Of a DNA stretch of 64,000 nt, positions 9,387-18,746 are shown piece by piece. The notes under the pieces are model-generated. The model was not told the origin of the DNA and ran no database searches. It saw only the letters and a program-made list of their open reading frames with translations. Where the stretch lies: the NCBI GenBank assembly GCA_026708505.1, contig JAPOUU010000011.1:80509-144508 (forward strand), given 5' to 3'. The DNA comes from Hyphomicrobiales bacterium (GTDB lineage Bacteria > Pseudomonadota > Alphaproteobacteria > JAPOUT01). The position numbers were made by a program, and so were the translations under genes. Every line of letters starts with the position of its first letter. The first letter of the stretch is position 1.

Positions 9387-10138
9387 GCGGAATATCCGCA
9401 TCCGATGTGATGGCGTTGCGTCAGAAGACGGGAGCGGGCGTGGTTCAATGTCGAAACGCCTTGCAAGCCTGCAGTGGAGATGTTGCACGCGCCGAAGAAC
9501 AGTTGCGCGCCGAGTCACGCGAACGCGCCGGCGCGAAGATGGGGCGCGAAGCCGGCGAAGGAGGCATTGCCCTTGCGATAGACGGCTTGCGCGGCGCGCT
9601 GGTCGAGATCAACACCGAAACCGACTTCGCCGCACGCACCAAGGAATTCTGCACGCTGGCGCAAGATGTCGCCGGACTTGCCCTTGAGCAAGGCGATAAC
9701 GTCGAAACGCTGTTGTCGGCGAACTACCCCGGATCAAGCGTGAACGTCAAAGAGCAAATACAAGAAATCGCAGGCGGAACCATTCGCGAAAACCTTCGCC
9801 TGCGACGCTCGGGAGTGTTGCGCGCTTCAAGCGGCGCGGTGGTCGGCTATGTGCACAACAAAATCAACGATGATATCGGCAGGCTTGCCGCGTTGGTCGC
9901 GGTTGAATCGTCCGCATCACCCGAATCGCTCGCAACCATCGGCAAACAACTTGCCATGCATGTCGCGGCAAACGCTCCGCGCAATGCCGAAGAGATGGCA
10001 AACCAGGACTTCGTCATGAACGCAAAGATATCGGTCGCCAAAGCCCTTGAGGACGCCTCCGGAGACATCGGTGCCGAGGTGCGGCTGTCCGGATTCTTGC
10101 GCTTCGCTCTTGCCGAGCCCGTTGACGACGACTCTTAA
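9383..10138 (+). CDS. tsf: Elongation factor Ts
   Basis: Guanine nucleotide exchange factor for EF-Tu. It starts at GTG 9383, inside the end of rpsB, with a GGAGGAA ribosome-binding site. The N-terminal UBA-like domain (about 1-45) has [16 protein letters not shown], and the core has ETDFAART at 79-86, equivalent to the TDFV motif that contacts EF-Tu. At 251 residues it is somewhat shorter than E. coli EF-Ts (283). Confidence 0.96.
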   Translation: MSGISASDVMALRQKTGAGVVQCRNALQACSGDVARAEEQLRAESRERAGAKMGREAGEGGIALAIDGLRGALVEINTETDFAARTKEFCTLAQDVAGLALEQGDNVETLLSANYPGSSVNVKEQIQEIAGGTIRENLRLRRSGVLRASSGAVVGYVHNKINDDIGRLAALVAVESSASPESLATIGKQLAMHVAANAPRNAEEMANQDFVMNAKISVAKALEDASGDIGAEVRLSGFLRFALAEPVDDDS

Positions 10139-10149
10139 ACAAAAAAACA

Positions 10150-10899
10150 ATGCCTCCCTACGCACGCGTGTTGCTGAAACTCTCGGGAGAGAGTCTTGCC
10201 GGCGGGCGCGGGCTCGGTATCGATTCCAACGCCCTTGAGCGCATCGCCAAGGACATCGTCGAAGCATCCAACAAAGGCGTCACCTTCGGCATCGTCATCG
10301 GCGGAGGAAACTTCTTCCGCGGCGCCTCAAGCGAGGGACTCTCCATAGAACAACCCCAAGCCGACGCCATCGGCATGCTGGCGACCTGCATGAACGGCGT
10401 GGTCCTGGCGGCGGCGTTGCGACAAGCGGGACGAACCGCCCAGGTGTTCTCGGCCCTGCCCATCGGCGATATGGGAGGATCCTGCCAGCCCTACGCCCGC
10501 GGCAAAGCGTTGCAATGCCTGCAAGAGGAAGAAATCGCCATCTTCGTCGGCGGGACAGGCCATCCCTATTTCACCACCGATACCGCCGCAGCCTTGCGTG
10601 CGGCCGAGATGGACTGCAACGCTCTCTTCAAAGCCACCAAAGTTGACGGCGTCTATGCCGCCGACCCGAAAGCGGAGGCAGGCGGAGGCGAGCGCTTCGA
10701 TCACATCTCCTACGACGAGGCTCTCGCCCGGGGGTTGCGTTTCATGGATGCCACCGCCCTGGCGCTGGCACGCGATACCGGCATGCCTATATTATTGTTT
10801 TCAATCGAAGAGGGTGGCAATCTTGCCCGGGTATCGGGCGGAGAAGGCGTCTTCACGCGCATTGACTCGGGCGGCAAGCATGCCAAATCCCCTGATTAA
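10150..10899 (+). CDS. pyrH: Uridylate kinase (UMP kinase)
   Basis: Phosphorylates UMP to UDP in pyrimidine synthesis; amino-acid-kinase fold, 249 residues. Visible are KLSGES at 10-15 (phosphate-binding lysine), GGGNFFRG at 51-58, and TGHPYFTTDTAAALRA with KVDGVYAADPK further on. The start ATG 10150 is preceded by an A7 run rather than a Shine-Dalgarno sequence, 12 nt after the tsf stop. The order rpsB-tsf-pyrH-frr is the common bacterial one. Confidence 0.97.
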   Translation: MPPYARVLLKLSGESLAGGRGLGIDSNALERIAKDIVEASNKGVTFGIVIGGGNFFRGASSEGLSIEQPQADAIGMLATCMNGVVLAAALRQAGRTAQVFSALPIGDMGGSCQPYARGKALQCLQEEEIAIFVGGTGHPYFTTDTAAALRAAEMDCNALFKATKVDGVYAADPKAEAGGGERFDHISYDEALARGLRFMDATALALARDTGMPILLFSIEEGGNLARVSGGEGVFTRIDSGGKHAKSPD

Positions 10900-10908
10900 T
10901 GCTATAAT
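10880..10908 (+). promoter_or_regulatory. internal promoter for frr
   Basis: A perfect -10 TATAAT (10903-10908) and a -35 ATGCCA (10880-10885, 4 of 6) with a 17-nt spacer, overlapping the last codons of pyrH. The predicted start near 10915 gives frr a leader of about 36 nt, so frr and later genes need not rely only on read-through. Confidence 0.55.
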
Positions 10909-10950
10909 GGCCGTTAACGAAGGGAATGCGAGAGGAAAACCAGGAACAAA

Positions 10951-11514
10951 ATGAGCGAGAATGTTTTCAATATCGATGACTTAAAGCGCCGGATGGAGGG
11001 CGGCTTGGCGTCGTTGCGCTCCGAATTCAACGGACTTCGAACCGGACGCGCAAATGCGGGAATGCTGGAATCCGTGCGCGTTGAAGCCTACGGGCAATCC
11101 ATGCCGCTAGACCAGATGGCAAGCATTTCCGTTCCGGACGCTCGAACCTTGAGCGTGCAGGTCTGGGACCGTGAACAAGTCGCCGCGGTGGAAAAAGCAA
11201 TCATCAGTGCGGATTTGGGAGTCAATCCGCAGACCGACGGGCAAGTGCTGCGTATTCCGGTTCCGCCTCTAAGCGAGGAACGTCGCAAGGAGCTTTCGCG
11301 TCTGGCCGCCAAATACGCCGAACAGGCGCGCATTGCCATTCGAAACATTCGACGCGACGGGATGGACCAACTGCGCGCAGCCGAAAAAAAAGGCGAAATC
11401 AGCCAGGACGAGCACCGAACCCGGTCAAACGAGATTCAAAAACTCACCGACCTCCACGTCTCCCGCATTGACGAAACCCTCGCGCTTAAAGAGCGTGAGG
11501 TCATGCAAGTTTAG
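10951..11514 (+). CDS. frr: Ribosome recycling factor
   Basis: Splits post-termination ribosomes together with EF-G. The 187 residues fit the family length of about 185. Typical stretches are LRTGRANAGMLESV near 31-44, PQTDGQVLRIPVPPLSEERR in the middle, and AIRNIRRDGMDQLRAAEKKGEIS. Its ATG follows AGGA and lies behind its own TATAAT promoter. It contains an A8 run in the AEKKGE codons, a mild slippage site but normal for this motif. Confidence 0.97.
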   Translation: MSENVFNIDDLKRRMEGGLASLRSEFNGLRTGRANAGMLESVRVEAYGQSMPLDQMASISVPDARTLSVQVWDREQVAAVEKAIISADLGVNPQTDGQVLRIPVPPLSEERRKELSRLAAKYAEQARIAIRNIRRDGMDQLRAAEKKGEISQDEHRTRSNEIQKLTDLHVSRIDETLALKEREVMQV

Positions 11515-11532
11515 TATTCTTGGGAGTAGCAC

Positions 11533-12330
11533 ATGAACCTTGGACGCGCACGTTCGTTTTTTGACACGGTTGGATCACACATCCCGACGCGCAGGGATGT
11601 GCGCGGCAATCAAACCACGCCTCATCACATCGCCTTCACCATGGACGGCAACCGTCGATGGGCACGGGCAAACGGCGTTCCGGCGCTTCGAGGGCACCGG
11701 CAAGGCGCACTGGCTCTGCGCCGCACCATTGACGCCGCCATCAACGAAAACATTCCGTGGCTGACCTTCTACGCTTTTAGCACGGAGAATTGGAACCGCG
11801 CCCCCGACGAGGTCGATGCGCTAATGGGATTGGCGCGAAACTTCTCCGGCGACCACCTCGAAGAACTTCACCGCAAGGGCGCGCACCTGCGAGTGCTCGG
11901 TGAACGTCACGGCCTTGATGCCGAATTGGTCGATAGCATCGAGAAAGCCGAAGCGCTCACAAAGGACAATGACGTTGTTTATGTCAATCTGGCGTTCAAC
12001 TATTCCGGACGCTACGATCTCACACGCGCCGTCAAGCAAATAGTGCGCAAGATTGCCGACGGCGAAATGGATCCCGAAGAGATCAACGCTTCCGAACTCG
12101 GCGCGCATCTATCGACCGCGGGAATGCCGCCGCCGGACTTGTTAATTCGAACCGGCGGCGAACAGCGCTTGAGCAATTTTCTCCTTTGGGAAAGCGCCTA
12201 CTCGGAACTTCTGTTCATGGACGTGCTGTGGCCCGACTTTGGTGCGGAAGCGTTGCGCGAAGCGATAGAAATATTTCGGCAACGTACCTCTCGCGCGGGG
12301 ACGTACCCCAACCGAGCGGCAGGAGCATGA
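11533..12330 (+). CDS. uppS: Undecaprenyl diphosphate synthase
   Basis: Cis-prenyltransferase that makes the C55 carrier lipid for peptidoglycan and O-antigen. The 265 residues contain TMDGNRRWA with catalytic Asp38, LRGHRQGA, FYAFSTENW and the C-terminal RTGGEQRLSNFLLWESAYSE. An extra 30 N-terminal residues precede the core; the GGGAG site before ATG 11533 supports this start. The stop overlaps cdsA by 4 nt (ATGA). Confidence 0.97.
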   Translation: MNLGRARSFFDTVGSHIPTRRDVRGNQTTPHHIAFTMDGNRRWARANGVPALRGHRQGALALRRTIDAAINENIPWLTFYAFSTENWNRAPDEVDALMGLARNFSGDHLEELHRKGAHLRVLGERHGLDAELVDSIEKAEALTKDNDVVYVNLAFNYSGRYDLTRAVKQIVRKIADGEMDPEEINASELGAHLSTAGMPPPDLLIRTGGEQRLSNFLLWESAYSELLFMDVLWPDFGAEALREAIEIFRQRTSRAGTYPNRAAGA

Positions 12331-13202
12331 AACCGGCAAGGGAACTCTCTCTGCGTTTGATAACCACAATCATTGCATTAGCAATCGTGCTGACGTGTTT
12401 GTGGCTCGGCGAATTATTCTGGCTCGGATTGCTCTGGCTGACCGGCATGGTGGCAATAACCGAACTGTGGCGGCTGGATAAAGCAAGCTGGCACAGCCTC
12501 GAAGGGCTTGTGAGCATCGTCGCGCTGCCCGCATTGTTGTTATCCTTCGCGTGGGGATGGTTTGAGGTCGGTGCGGCGTTGCTGGTATCAACCTGCTTGC
12601 TGGCGACATTCGCGCGGACGCAAAAATCCGGCGCGCTTGTGTTTCCTCTATTGTTGTTACCGGCGCTTTTGGGAGGCTTGATGTTTGCGGCGTATCTGGG
12701 CGTTGCAGGAGGCTTGAACGCCGGTGCAATAATCTTCTTGTGGCTGCTGGCGGTGATTGCCGCCGCCGACAGCGGAGCCTTTTGCTGCGGACGCATCATC
12801 AAAGGCCCCCGCCTTGCCGTAAAAATCTCTCCCAACAAAACTTGGGCGGGAGCCATCGGCGCGATTGGCTTCGGCGCCGTTGCCGGAGGGCTTGCCGGCG
12901 TCGAATGCGCAAAGATTCTCCAATTTACGAATCCCGACATCGGCGTGTTCGCAATTTTGGGAGCCGTTATAGCGGCGCTCTCGCAAGGGGGAGATTTATA
13001 CGAGTCTTTTCTCAAGCGTCGCGCCGGTGTAAAGGACTCCGGAAACCTCCTGCCCGGACATGGCGGCATCCTCGACCGTATCGACTCTCTTCTTGTCGGC
13101 ATGTGGCTCATCGTATTGATCGGACTGGCGCGCGAGCAGCCTCAAAGCATCGGGAGTTTTGACAGCGAAGCCGTTGCGCGGGGAGTTCTCTCATGGATGT
13201 AG
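12327..13202 (+). CDS. cdsA: Phosphatidate cytidylyltransferase
   Basis: Integral membrane enzyme that makes CDP-diacylglycerol for phospholipid synthesis, 291 residues from ATG 12327 inside the uppS stop. About seven hydrophobic segments precede the C-terminal signature S-x-x-K-R-x(4)-K-D...HGG-x-x-D-R-x-D, seen as FLKRRAGVKDSGNLLPGHGG then ILDRIDSLL. NKTWAGAIG is also typical. An open frame further upstream (from 12186) is rejected because it lies wholly inside uppS. Confidence 0.95.
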   Translation: MKPARELSLRLITTIIALAIVLTCLWLGELFWLGLLWLTGMVAITELWRLDKASWHSLEGLVSIVALPALLLSFAWGWFEVGAALLVSTCLLATFARTQKSGALVFPLLLLPALLGGLMFAAYLGVAGGLNAGAIIFLWLLAVIAAADSGAFCCGRIIKGPRLAVKISPNKTWAGAIGAIGFGAVAGGLAGVECAKILQFTNPDIGVFAILGAVIAALSQGGDLYESFLKRRAGVKDSGNLLPGHGGILDRIDSLLVGMWLIVLIGLAREQPQSIGSFDSEAVARGVLSWM

Positions 13203-14455
13203 CCATGCCTCGACGGGTAAGCGTGTTCGGGTCGACCGGTTCCATCGGACGCAACACCATTGAACTACTCGAAGCGCGCGGGGATGAGTTTCAAGTTGAA
13301 GCCCTAACGGCGCATTCGAACATTGAACTGTTGTGCGAGCAGGCCGTCCGATTGAAGGCAAAGACGGCGGTCATCGGCAACGATGCGCTCTTTCCCGAAC
13401 TCAAGGAACGACTCCGCGATACCGGCATCGCCTGCGCCGCGGGAACATCGGGATTGCTTGAAGCGGCCGCGCGTCCGGTTGACTGGACAATGATCGCCAT
13501 CGTCGGAATGGACTGTCTCAGGCCCGCCCTTGAAATCGTTGCACAGGGAGGATGCGTCGCTATGGCAAACAAAGAGTGCCTCGCGGCCGCGGGAAAACTT
13601 TTCGTGGAAGCGGCGCAGCGCTCCCGGGCGCAACTGCTGCCGGTGGACTCCGAACACAACGCCATCTTCCAGCTGTTTGACCCCGAACGCGCCGAGTGGA
13701 TCGAGCATATCACCCTCACCGCATCGGGCGGCCCCTTCCGCAGCCGCACGCTCGATGAACTTGAAAACGTCACTCCCGCACAAGCGCTTCAGCACCCCAC
13801 TTGGAGCATGGGCGCGAAAATCTCCATTGACTCCGCAACGCTGATGAACAAAGGACTCGAACTCATCGAGGCCCATTGGCTCTTTCCCGTCGGACATGAA
13901 AAATTTCGCATTGTGCTTCACCCGCAGTCCGTCGTTCATGCAATGGTCACTTATGTGGACGGCTCCGTCATGGCGCACATGTCCGCGCCCGACATGCGCG
14001 TCCCCATAGCGCACGCGCTCGCATACCCCGGGCGGATGCGCACGGACACCGCGAGTTCCGATCTCACGAAAATCGGCAGCCTCGATTTCGAGCCCGCCTG
14101 CGAGAAACGCTTCCCCGCCCTGCGCCTCGCCCGCACGGCCCTCGAGCGCAATGACGGCTCTGCAACCGTGCTCAATGCCGCAAATGAGGTCGCTGTAGCC
14201 GCGTTTTTGGAGCTGCGGCTGCGCTTCACCGACATCCTTCCCGTCATTGAAGGCGTCCTGGAGGACATGGCGGCAGCGCCCGACGCCCTCAAGGCGCCGC
14301 AGAGTTTCGACGATGTCTTCGCGCTTGACCGGCACGCCCGCCGCAAAGCCCTTGAAGGCATCAATGAGCGCATCCGTGGTCGGCAAAATCTCTCGCATGC
14401 CCCCTCCGCAGGCGCACCAACCCCGCACGCAAGAAAACGCGAAAAGATTGCCTAA
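13193..14455 (+). CDS. dxr: 1-deoxy-D-xylulose 5-phosphate reductoisomerase
   Basis: Second step of the non-mevalonate isoprenoid pathway. The NADPH-binding motif VFGSTGSIG lies at 11-19, ANKECLAAAG near 125, and the metal and substrate region DSEHNAIFQL near 153, with TLTASGGPFR and HPTWSMGAKISIDSATLMNK following. Length 420 is slightly above the usual 380-400 because of a loose C-terminal tail. It overlaps cdsA by 10 nt; an alternative start four codons later (13205) is possible. Confidence 0.96.
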   Translation: MDVAMPRRVSVFGSTGSIGRNTIELLEARGDEFQVEALTAHSNIELLCEQAVRLKAKTAVIGNDALFPELKERLRDTGIACAAGTSGLLEAAARPVDWTMIAIVGMDCLRPALEIVAQGGCVAMANKECLAAAGKLFVEAAQRSRAQLLPVDSEHNAIFQLFDPERAEWIEHITLTASGGPFRSRTLDELENVTPAQALQHPTWSMGAKISIDSATLMNKGLELIEAHWLFPVGHEKFRIVLHPQSVVHAMVTYVDGSVMAHMSAPDMRVPIAHALAYPGRMRTDTASSDLTKIGSLDFEPACEKRFPALRLARTALERNDGSATVLNAANEVAVAAFLELRLRFTDILPVIEGVLEDMAAAPDALKAPQSFDDVFALDRHARRKALEGINERIRGRQNLSHAPSAGAPTPHARKREKIA

Positions 14456-14499
14456 AACGGCAATTATGCTATTATGCAAGAACTCTCGAAACGAGAGTT
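14448..14499 (+). promoter_or_regulatory. rseP promoter followed by a perfect 8-bp hairpin at the predicted mRNA 5' end
   Basis: -35 TTGCCT (14448-14453), 16-nt spacer, -10 TATTAT (14470-14475). The predicted start (about 14482) lands in AACTCTCG (14481-14488), which is exactly complementary to CGAGAGTT (14492-14499) across AAA. This may be a 5' mRNA stem, an operator, or a weak terminator of dxr without a T run. Confidence 0.45.
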
Positions 14500-14525
14500 T
14501 CGCAATTAAAATTAGGTAGACAAAA

Positions 14526-15689
14526 ATGGAAATGCTTGCTGGTTTTTTCGAGTTTCTCTCTTCGAGTGCCGGATACATCCTGCCCTTTTTATTCGTGCTG
14601 ACGGTTGTGGTGTTTTTCCACGAACTTGGGCATTTTGCCGTCGCACGCTGGAACGGCGTGCGCGTCGAAACCTTTTCGGTGGGATTCGGATCCGAAATCT
14701 TCGGCTACACCGACAAGCACGGCACTCGCTGGAAATTTTCCTGGATACCCCTGGGCGGATATGTCCGCTTCCACGGCGATGCCAACGTTGCAAGCGTCCC
14801 CGATAGTTCGAGTGTCGACGAGGACGACGAAGGCAACTTCCACACGAAACCGCTGGGCGCACGCATGGCGGTTGCGGCTGCGGGGCCACTTGCGAATTTC
14901 ATTCTCGCGATTGTCATCTTTGCAACGCTCGCTTTCTTCTTCGGAGAATATTCGCGCCCGCCGCGCATCGACGAGGTGCGTCCCGACAGCGCCGCCGAGC
15001 AAGCCGGACTGCTTGCCGGAGACATCGTTCGCGCCATTGACGGAAGCGAAATCGAATCCTTCCAAGACATTCGCGAAAAAGTTCTGCTCCGTCCCGATGA
15101 AACGTTGGAATTCACCATTGAACGCGGCAGTGATCTTCTCCTCCTTGCGGTCACGCCGAGATGGGAGACCACCACCGACCTGTTCGGAAACGAAACCCGT
15201 GCGGGTGTTCTGGGAGTCATCCAGCACGCTTCCGAGCAAGACAGCGAGATTCGCCATGTCGAATACGGGATTATCGGCGCGCTCGGGCAGGGAATCTCGC
15301 GCACCTATGTCATCACACGCGACACCCTCAGTTATATCGGGCAGATGATTACCGGCCAGCGCAATGCCGACCAGCTGGGCGGTCCCATCCGCATCGCGCA
15401 GATCTCGGGGCAATCGGCGGAACTCGGATGGCTCGCACTCATCCAATTGACCGCATTGCTGTCGGTAAGCATCGGGCTTATAAACCTGTTTCCCATCCCC
15501 CTTCTCGACGGCGGACATCTGTTGTATTATTCTATCGAAGGGTTGCTCGGAAAACCTCTCGCGCAGCGTTACCAGAACGCCGGGTTCCATCTCGGTTTGG
15601 CTTTTGTAATTTTACTCATGGTATTTGTTACATGGAACGACTTGCGCCATCTCAAACTGTTTGCGTATCTCCGTGACGTGTTGAGCTAA
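14526..15689 (+). CDS. rseP: RseP-family site-2 intramembrane zinc metalloprotease
   Basis: Cleaves transmembrane substrates such as anti-sigma factors and signal-peptide remnants within the inner membrane. The zinc motif HELGH lies at 32-36 in the first membrane helix, and the second active-site motif NLFPIPLLDGGH near 320. One PDZ domain (about 150-215, with IDEVRPDSAAEQAGL before GDIVRAIDG) is present, whereas E. coli RseP (450 residues) has two; 387 residues with one PDZ is usual in alphaproteobacteria. It sits directly before bamA, as in many Gram-negatives. Confidence 0.95.
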   Translation: MEMLAGFFEFLSSSAGYILPFLFVLTVVVFFHELGHFAVARWNGVRVETFSVGFGSEIFGYTDKHGTRWKFSWIPLGGYVRFHGDANVASVPDSSSVDEDDEGNFHTKPLGARMAVAAAGPLANFILAIVIFATLAFFFGEYSRPPRIDEVRPDSAAEQAGLLAGDIVRAIDGSEIESFQDIREKVLLRPDETLEFTIERGSDLLLLAVTPRWETTTDLFGNETRAGVLGVIQHASEQDSEIRHVEYGIIGALGQGISRTYVITRDTLSYIGQMITGQRNADQLGGPIRIAQISGQSAELGWLALIQLTALLSVSIGLINLFPIPLLDGGHLLYYSIEGLLGKPLAQRYQNAGFHLGLAFVILLMVFVTWNDLRHLKLFAYLRDVLS

Positions 15690-15705
15690 AAAATAGGAGA
15701 GCCAA

Positions 15706-18039
15706 GTGTATCTACGCAGGATTGCAATCTTCGCGGCATGTCTGATGCTTGCTGTTGCGTATTCCTCCAACAAAGAAGCCCGGGCGCAAAGCGGCACGAT
15801 CATCGAGGAGATTGCCATCTCCGGGAACCTGCGCGTGGACGCCGAGACGGTCTTGTCTTATCTGCCGTTGAACGTGGGCGATGAGTTCGACCCCGCTACG
15901 CTGGATTCGGCGCTTAAGGCGTTGTATGCGACGGGACTGTTTTCGGATGTGGAGATTTCCCAGGAAGACTCGCGCCTTATCGTCGTGGTGCAGGAAAATC
16001 CAATCATCAACCGCATCGCTTTTGAGGGCAACGACATCATTGATGACGAAAGCCTGCGCACGGAAACACTTCTGCGCGAGCGGGCCACGTTCAACCTCAC
16101 GCAGGTGCAGTCGGACACCAAGCGAATCATCGACCTCTACCGCCGGCAGGGACGCTTCGCCGCACGGGTGGAGCCCAAAGCCATTGATCTTGACCAGAAC
16201 CGCATCGACCTCGTCTACGAAATCTCCGAAGGGCCCGTAACCGGCATCCGCGCCATCAACTTCATCGGCAATGATGTGTTTAGTGATTCGGAATTAAAAG
16301 ACGTCATCTCCACGCAGGAGAGCAATTGGTGGAACTTTTTCGTAACCGGCGACAGTTACGACCCCGACCGGCTTGCATTGGACCGGGAATTGTTGCGGCA
16401 ATTCTACCTCAACAATAGTTATGCCGACATCCGGATTATCTCCGGAGTCGCCGAACTCACGCCGGACGGCAGCGACTTCTTCATCACCTTTACCCTGGAG
16501 GAAGGCATTCCTTACGACTTCGGCACCATCGAAATCGCCACGGATGTCGCGCGCCTTGATACCGAGGAGTTCATTTCGCTGGTTGAATTTGAAACCGGAG
16601 ACCCTTACGAAGCCGCCGCGATTGAAGAGGCCATCAGCGACATCGTCCTGTTGCTGGGCGAAGAGGGTTTCGTCTTTGCGGACGTGCGCCCGCAGGTTCG
16701 ACGCAATCAGGAAACCCAGACCGTTGATGTCGTCTTTCGCATCGAGGAAGGTCAACGCGTCTACGTTGAGCGTATCAACATCAACGGAAACTCGCGCACG
16801 CTTGACGAGGTCATTCGCCGCGAAATCGAACTGGTCGAAAAGGACGCCTTCAACCGGGCCCTGCGTGCACGCTCCGAGCGCAACATTCGCGGACTCGGTT
16901 ATTTCGCCTCGGTCGAAGTTGTTGAGCGTGAAGGCTCCGCAGACGATCTGTCCATTCTCGACTTCAATATCGTCGAGCGCGCCACCGGAGAGCTCTCTTT
17001 CGGTATTGGATTTTCATCGGTCGATAATCTCGTCGGTGACATCTCTTTGACCGAGCGCAACTTTCGAGGGCGCGGACAGACCTTGCAGACACGCTTCGCT
17101 TACGGAGAAAACCGCCAAACCCTCGATTTGCGTTTTACCGAACCGCGATTCCTCGGACGCGACCTCTCCGCCGGTATTGATTTGTTCGGAACCGAAACCG
17201 ACTTCCAAAGCGAGTCATCCTTTGACGAGCGCACCATCGGTATTGGTGTCCGGCTGGGATTTCCGCTTGGGGCCGACTGGTATCTTACCTCCCGCTACCG
17301 CTATCTCGACGAAAGCGTCGACAATGTCGCCTCCGACGCCTCGGCTGTCGTTCAAGACGCACAGGGAGATCACACGCGCTCGCTGCTGGGTTATACGATT
17401 TCCACCGACCGTCGAAACGACCCCATCAATCCCTCCGAAGGCTGGTATGTCTCCTTTGACCAGGATGCCTCCCTGCCGCCGGGCAGCGTGAACTTCGTCA
17501 AGCAGGAGTTTCGCTACCAGCATTATTACGAGTTTGCCGAGAATTGGATCGGAACATTCCGCCTGACCGGCGGTTATGTCCACGGACTTGGCGAAGATGT
17601 TCGCCTCAACGACCGCTTCTTCAAGGGAGGCACGTCTTTTCGCGGATTCGAACGGGCAGGTGTTGGTCCGCGCGACGTCCGAACCGACGATGCCATCGGC
17701 GCGCAGGCTTTCGCCATCGGAACGCTTGCGCTTGCCGTGCCACTGCCTTTCATCCCCGAGGAACTTGCGCTTTCGGGTAATTTCTTTACCGACTTCGGCT
17801 GGATTGGGATTACCGACAATGAAGACGAGTTCTTAGCCGGCATAAATACCGCGGGCCAACCCATCCTAACTCAAACCACTCAAATCGAAGACGGCTTTGA
17901 CCCACGCGTGGGTGCCGGCTTCGGCTTCTTCTGGGAGTCACCCATCGGACCGGTGCGTTTTGACTTCTCGAGAACCATCCTCAAAGAGGATTATGATAAA
18001 ACCGAACGGTTCCGATTCAGTGCAGGAACGAAATTTTAA
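15706..18039 (+). CDS. bamA: Outer membrane protein assembly factor BamA
   Basis: Omp85-family core of the BAM complex, which inserts beta-barrels, including the two autotransporters of this window, into the outer membrane. It starts at GTG 15706 behind AGGAGA. The 777 residues comprise a signal peptide (cleavage after about EARAQ), five POTRA repeats (about 30-370; GNxRxxxxxI-type openings) and a 16-strand barrel. The barrel has the conserved loop-6 motif, here SFRGF near 645, and a terminal Phe (SAGTKF). It lies between rseP and skp as usual. Confidence 0.97.
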   Translation: MYLRRIAIFAACLMLAVAYSSNKEARAQSGTIIEEIAISGNLRVDAETVLSYLPLNVGDEFDPATLDSALKALYATGLFSDVEISQEDSRLIVVVQENPIINRIAFEGNDIIDDESLRTETLLRERATFNLTQVQSDTKRIIDLYRRQGRFAARVEPKAIDLDQNRIDLVYEISEGPVTGIRAINFIGNDVFSDSELKDVISTQESNWWNFFVTGDSYDPDRLALDRELLRQFYLNNSYADIRIISGVAELTPDGSDFFITFTLEEGIPYDFGTIEIATDVARLDTEEFISLVEFETGDPYEAAAIEEAISDIVLLLGEEGFVFADVRPQVRRNQETQTVDVVFRIEEGQRVYVERININGNSRTLDEVIRREIELVEKDAFNRALRARSERNIRGLGYFASVEVVEREGSADDLSILDFNIVERATGELSFGIGFSSVDNLVGDISLTERNFRGRGQTLQTRFAYGENRQTLDLRFTEPRFLGRDLSAGIDLFGTETDFQSESSFDERTIGIGVRLGFPLGADWYLTSRYRYLDESVDNVASDASAVVQDAQGDHTRSLLGYTISTDRRNDPINPSEGWYVSFDQDASLPPGSVNFVKQEFRYQHYYEFAENWIGTFRLTGGYVHGLGEDVRLNDRFFKGGTSFRGFERAGVGPRDVRTDDAIGAQAFAIGTLALAVPLPFIPEELALSGNFFTDFGWIGITDNEDEFLAGINTAGQPILTQTTQIEDGFDPRVGAGFGFFWESPIGPVRFDFSRTILKEDYDKTERFRFSAGTKF

Positions 18040-18060
18040 ACACAAGTAAGGAGAAAAATC

Positions 18061-18723
18061 ATGAAAAAAACCATTCAAACATTCTGGAAAACCATTACCT
18101 TGACGATTGTCGCAACAGCATGCTCCGTGAGTTTTGCAAACGCGCAAGAAGGATCAGGCCCGCAGGTAAGCGACTTGCTTTTTGTTGATGTACAACAAGT
18201 GCTTGTCGGTTCATCTGCCATGCTCGATATTCGAAGGCAGGTCAGTGACCAAATCACTGCTATCCGTTCGGATGCACAGCAGGAAGAAGCCAACCTCATC
18301 GAAGAGGAAAAGAAACTCAAAGCCAAAGCGGACAGCATCTCCGAAGAGGAGCTCCAAACCGAGTATCGCCAGCTGGACGAAAAACTCACACGTGTTCGGG
18401 CTGAACTCTCGCAACGTTTGCAGGCCGTTCAAAATGGAGCGTTTGAAGCACAGCGCGAAGTCGAAAACCATCTCGCAGAGATCTTTAACAGCTTGCGCCT
18501 CGAGCGCGGCGCCGACTTGCTCGTCAATCCGCAGGGAATTCTCTCCGCCGACATCGGCTACACCATTCCCTCGGAGCAGAACATCACCGATGATGTTGTC
18601 ACTGCTTTGGACGAACGTCTGCCCGCCGTGGTCGTCATGCCTCGAACGATTCCACCGGCACCCGCTTCGCCTTTGTCGACCATACCTGACGGCACCGAAA
18701 CGGATGCCTCCGAAGGGCAGTAA
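18061..18723 (+). CDS. skp: Skp/OmpH-type periplasmic chaperone
   Basis: Holds unfolded outer-membrane proteins in the periplasm on the way to BamA. The 220 residues start with a signal peptide ending [20 protein letters not shown] is followed by a charged coiled-coil stretch (about 65-145, rich in Glu, Lys, Gln and Ala) and a C-terminal body segment. A Pro-rich tail of about 25 residues is extra. An AAGGAG site precedes ATG 18061. Its place after bamA fits the role. Confidence 0.9.
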   Translation: MKKTIQTFWKTITLTIVATACSVSFANAQEGSGPQVSDLLFVDVQQVLVGSSAMLDIRRQVSDQITAIRSDAQQEEANLIEEEKKLKAKADSISEEELQTEYRQLDEKLTRVRAELSQRLQAVQNGAFEAQREVENHLAEIFNSLRLERGADLLVNPQGILSADIGYTIPSEQNITDDVVTALDERLPAVVVMPRTIPPAPASPLSTIPDGTETDASEGQ

Positions 18724-18746
18724 CCTCTGCCGACAGGAGACATGCA

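Noticed and set aside
11383..11392. A8 run in frr as a programmed frameshift site.
   Set aside because: The GAA AAA AAA codons encode the conserved Glu-Lys-Lys of the family, the frame continues to a normal end, and no stimulatory structure was noticed.
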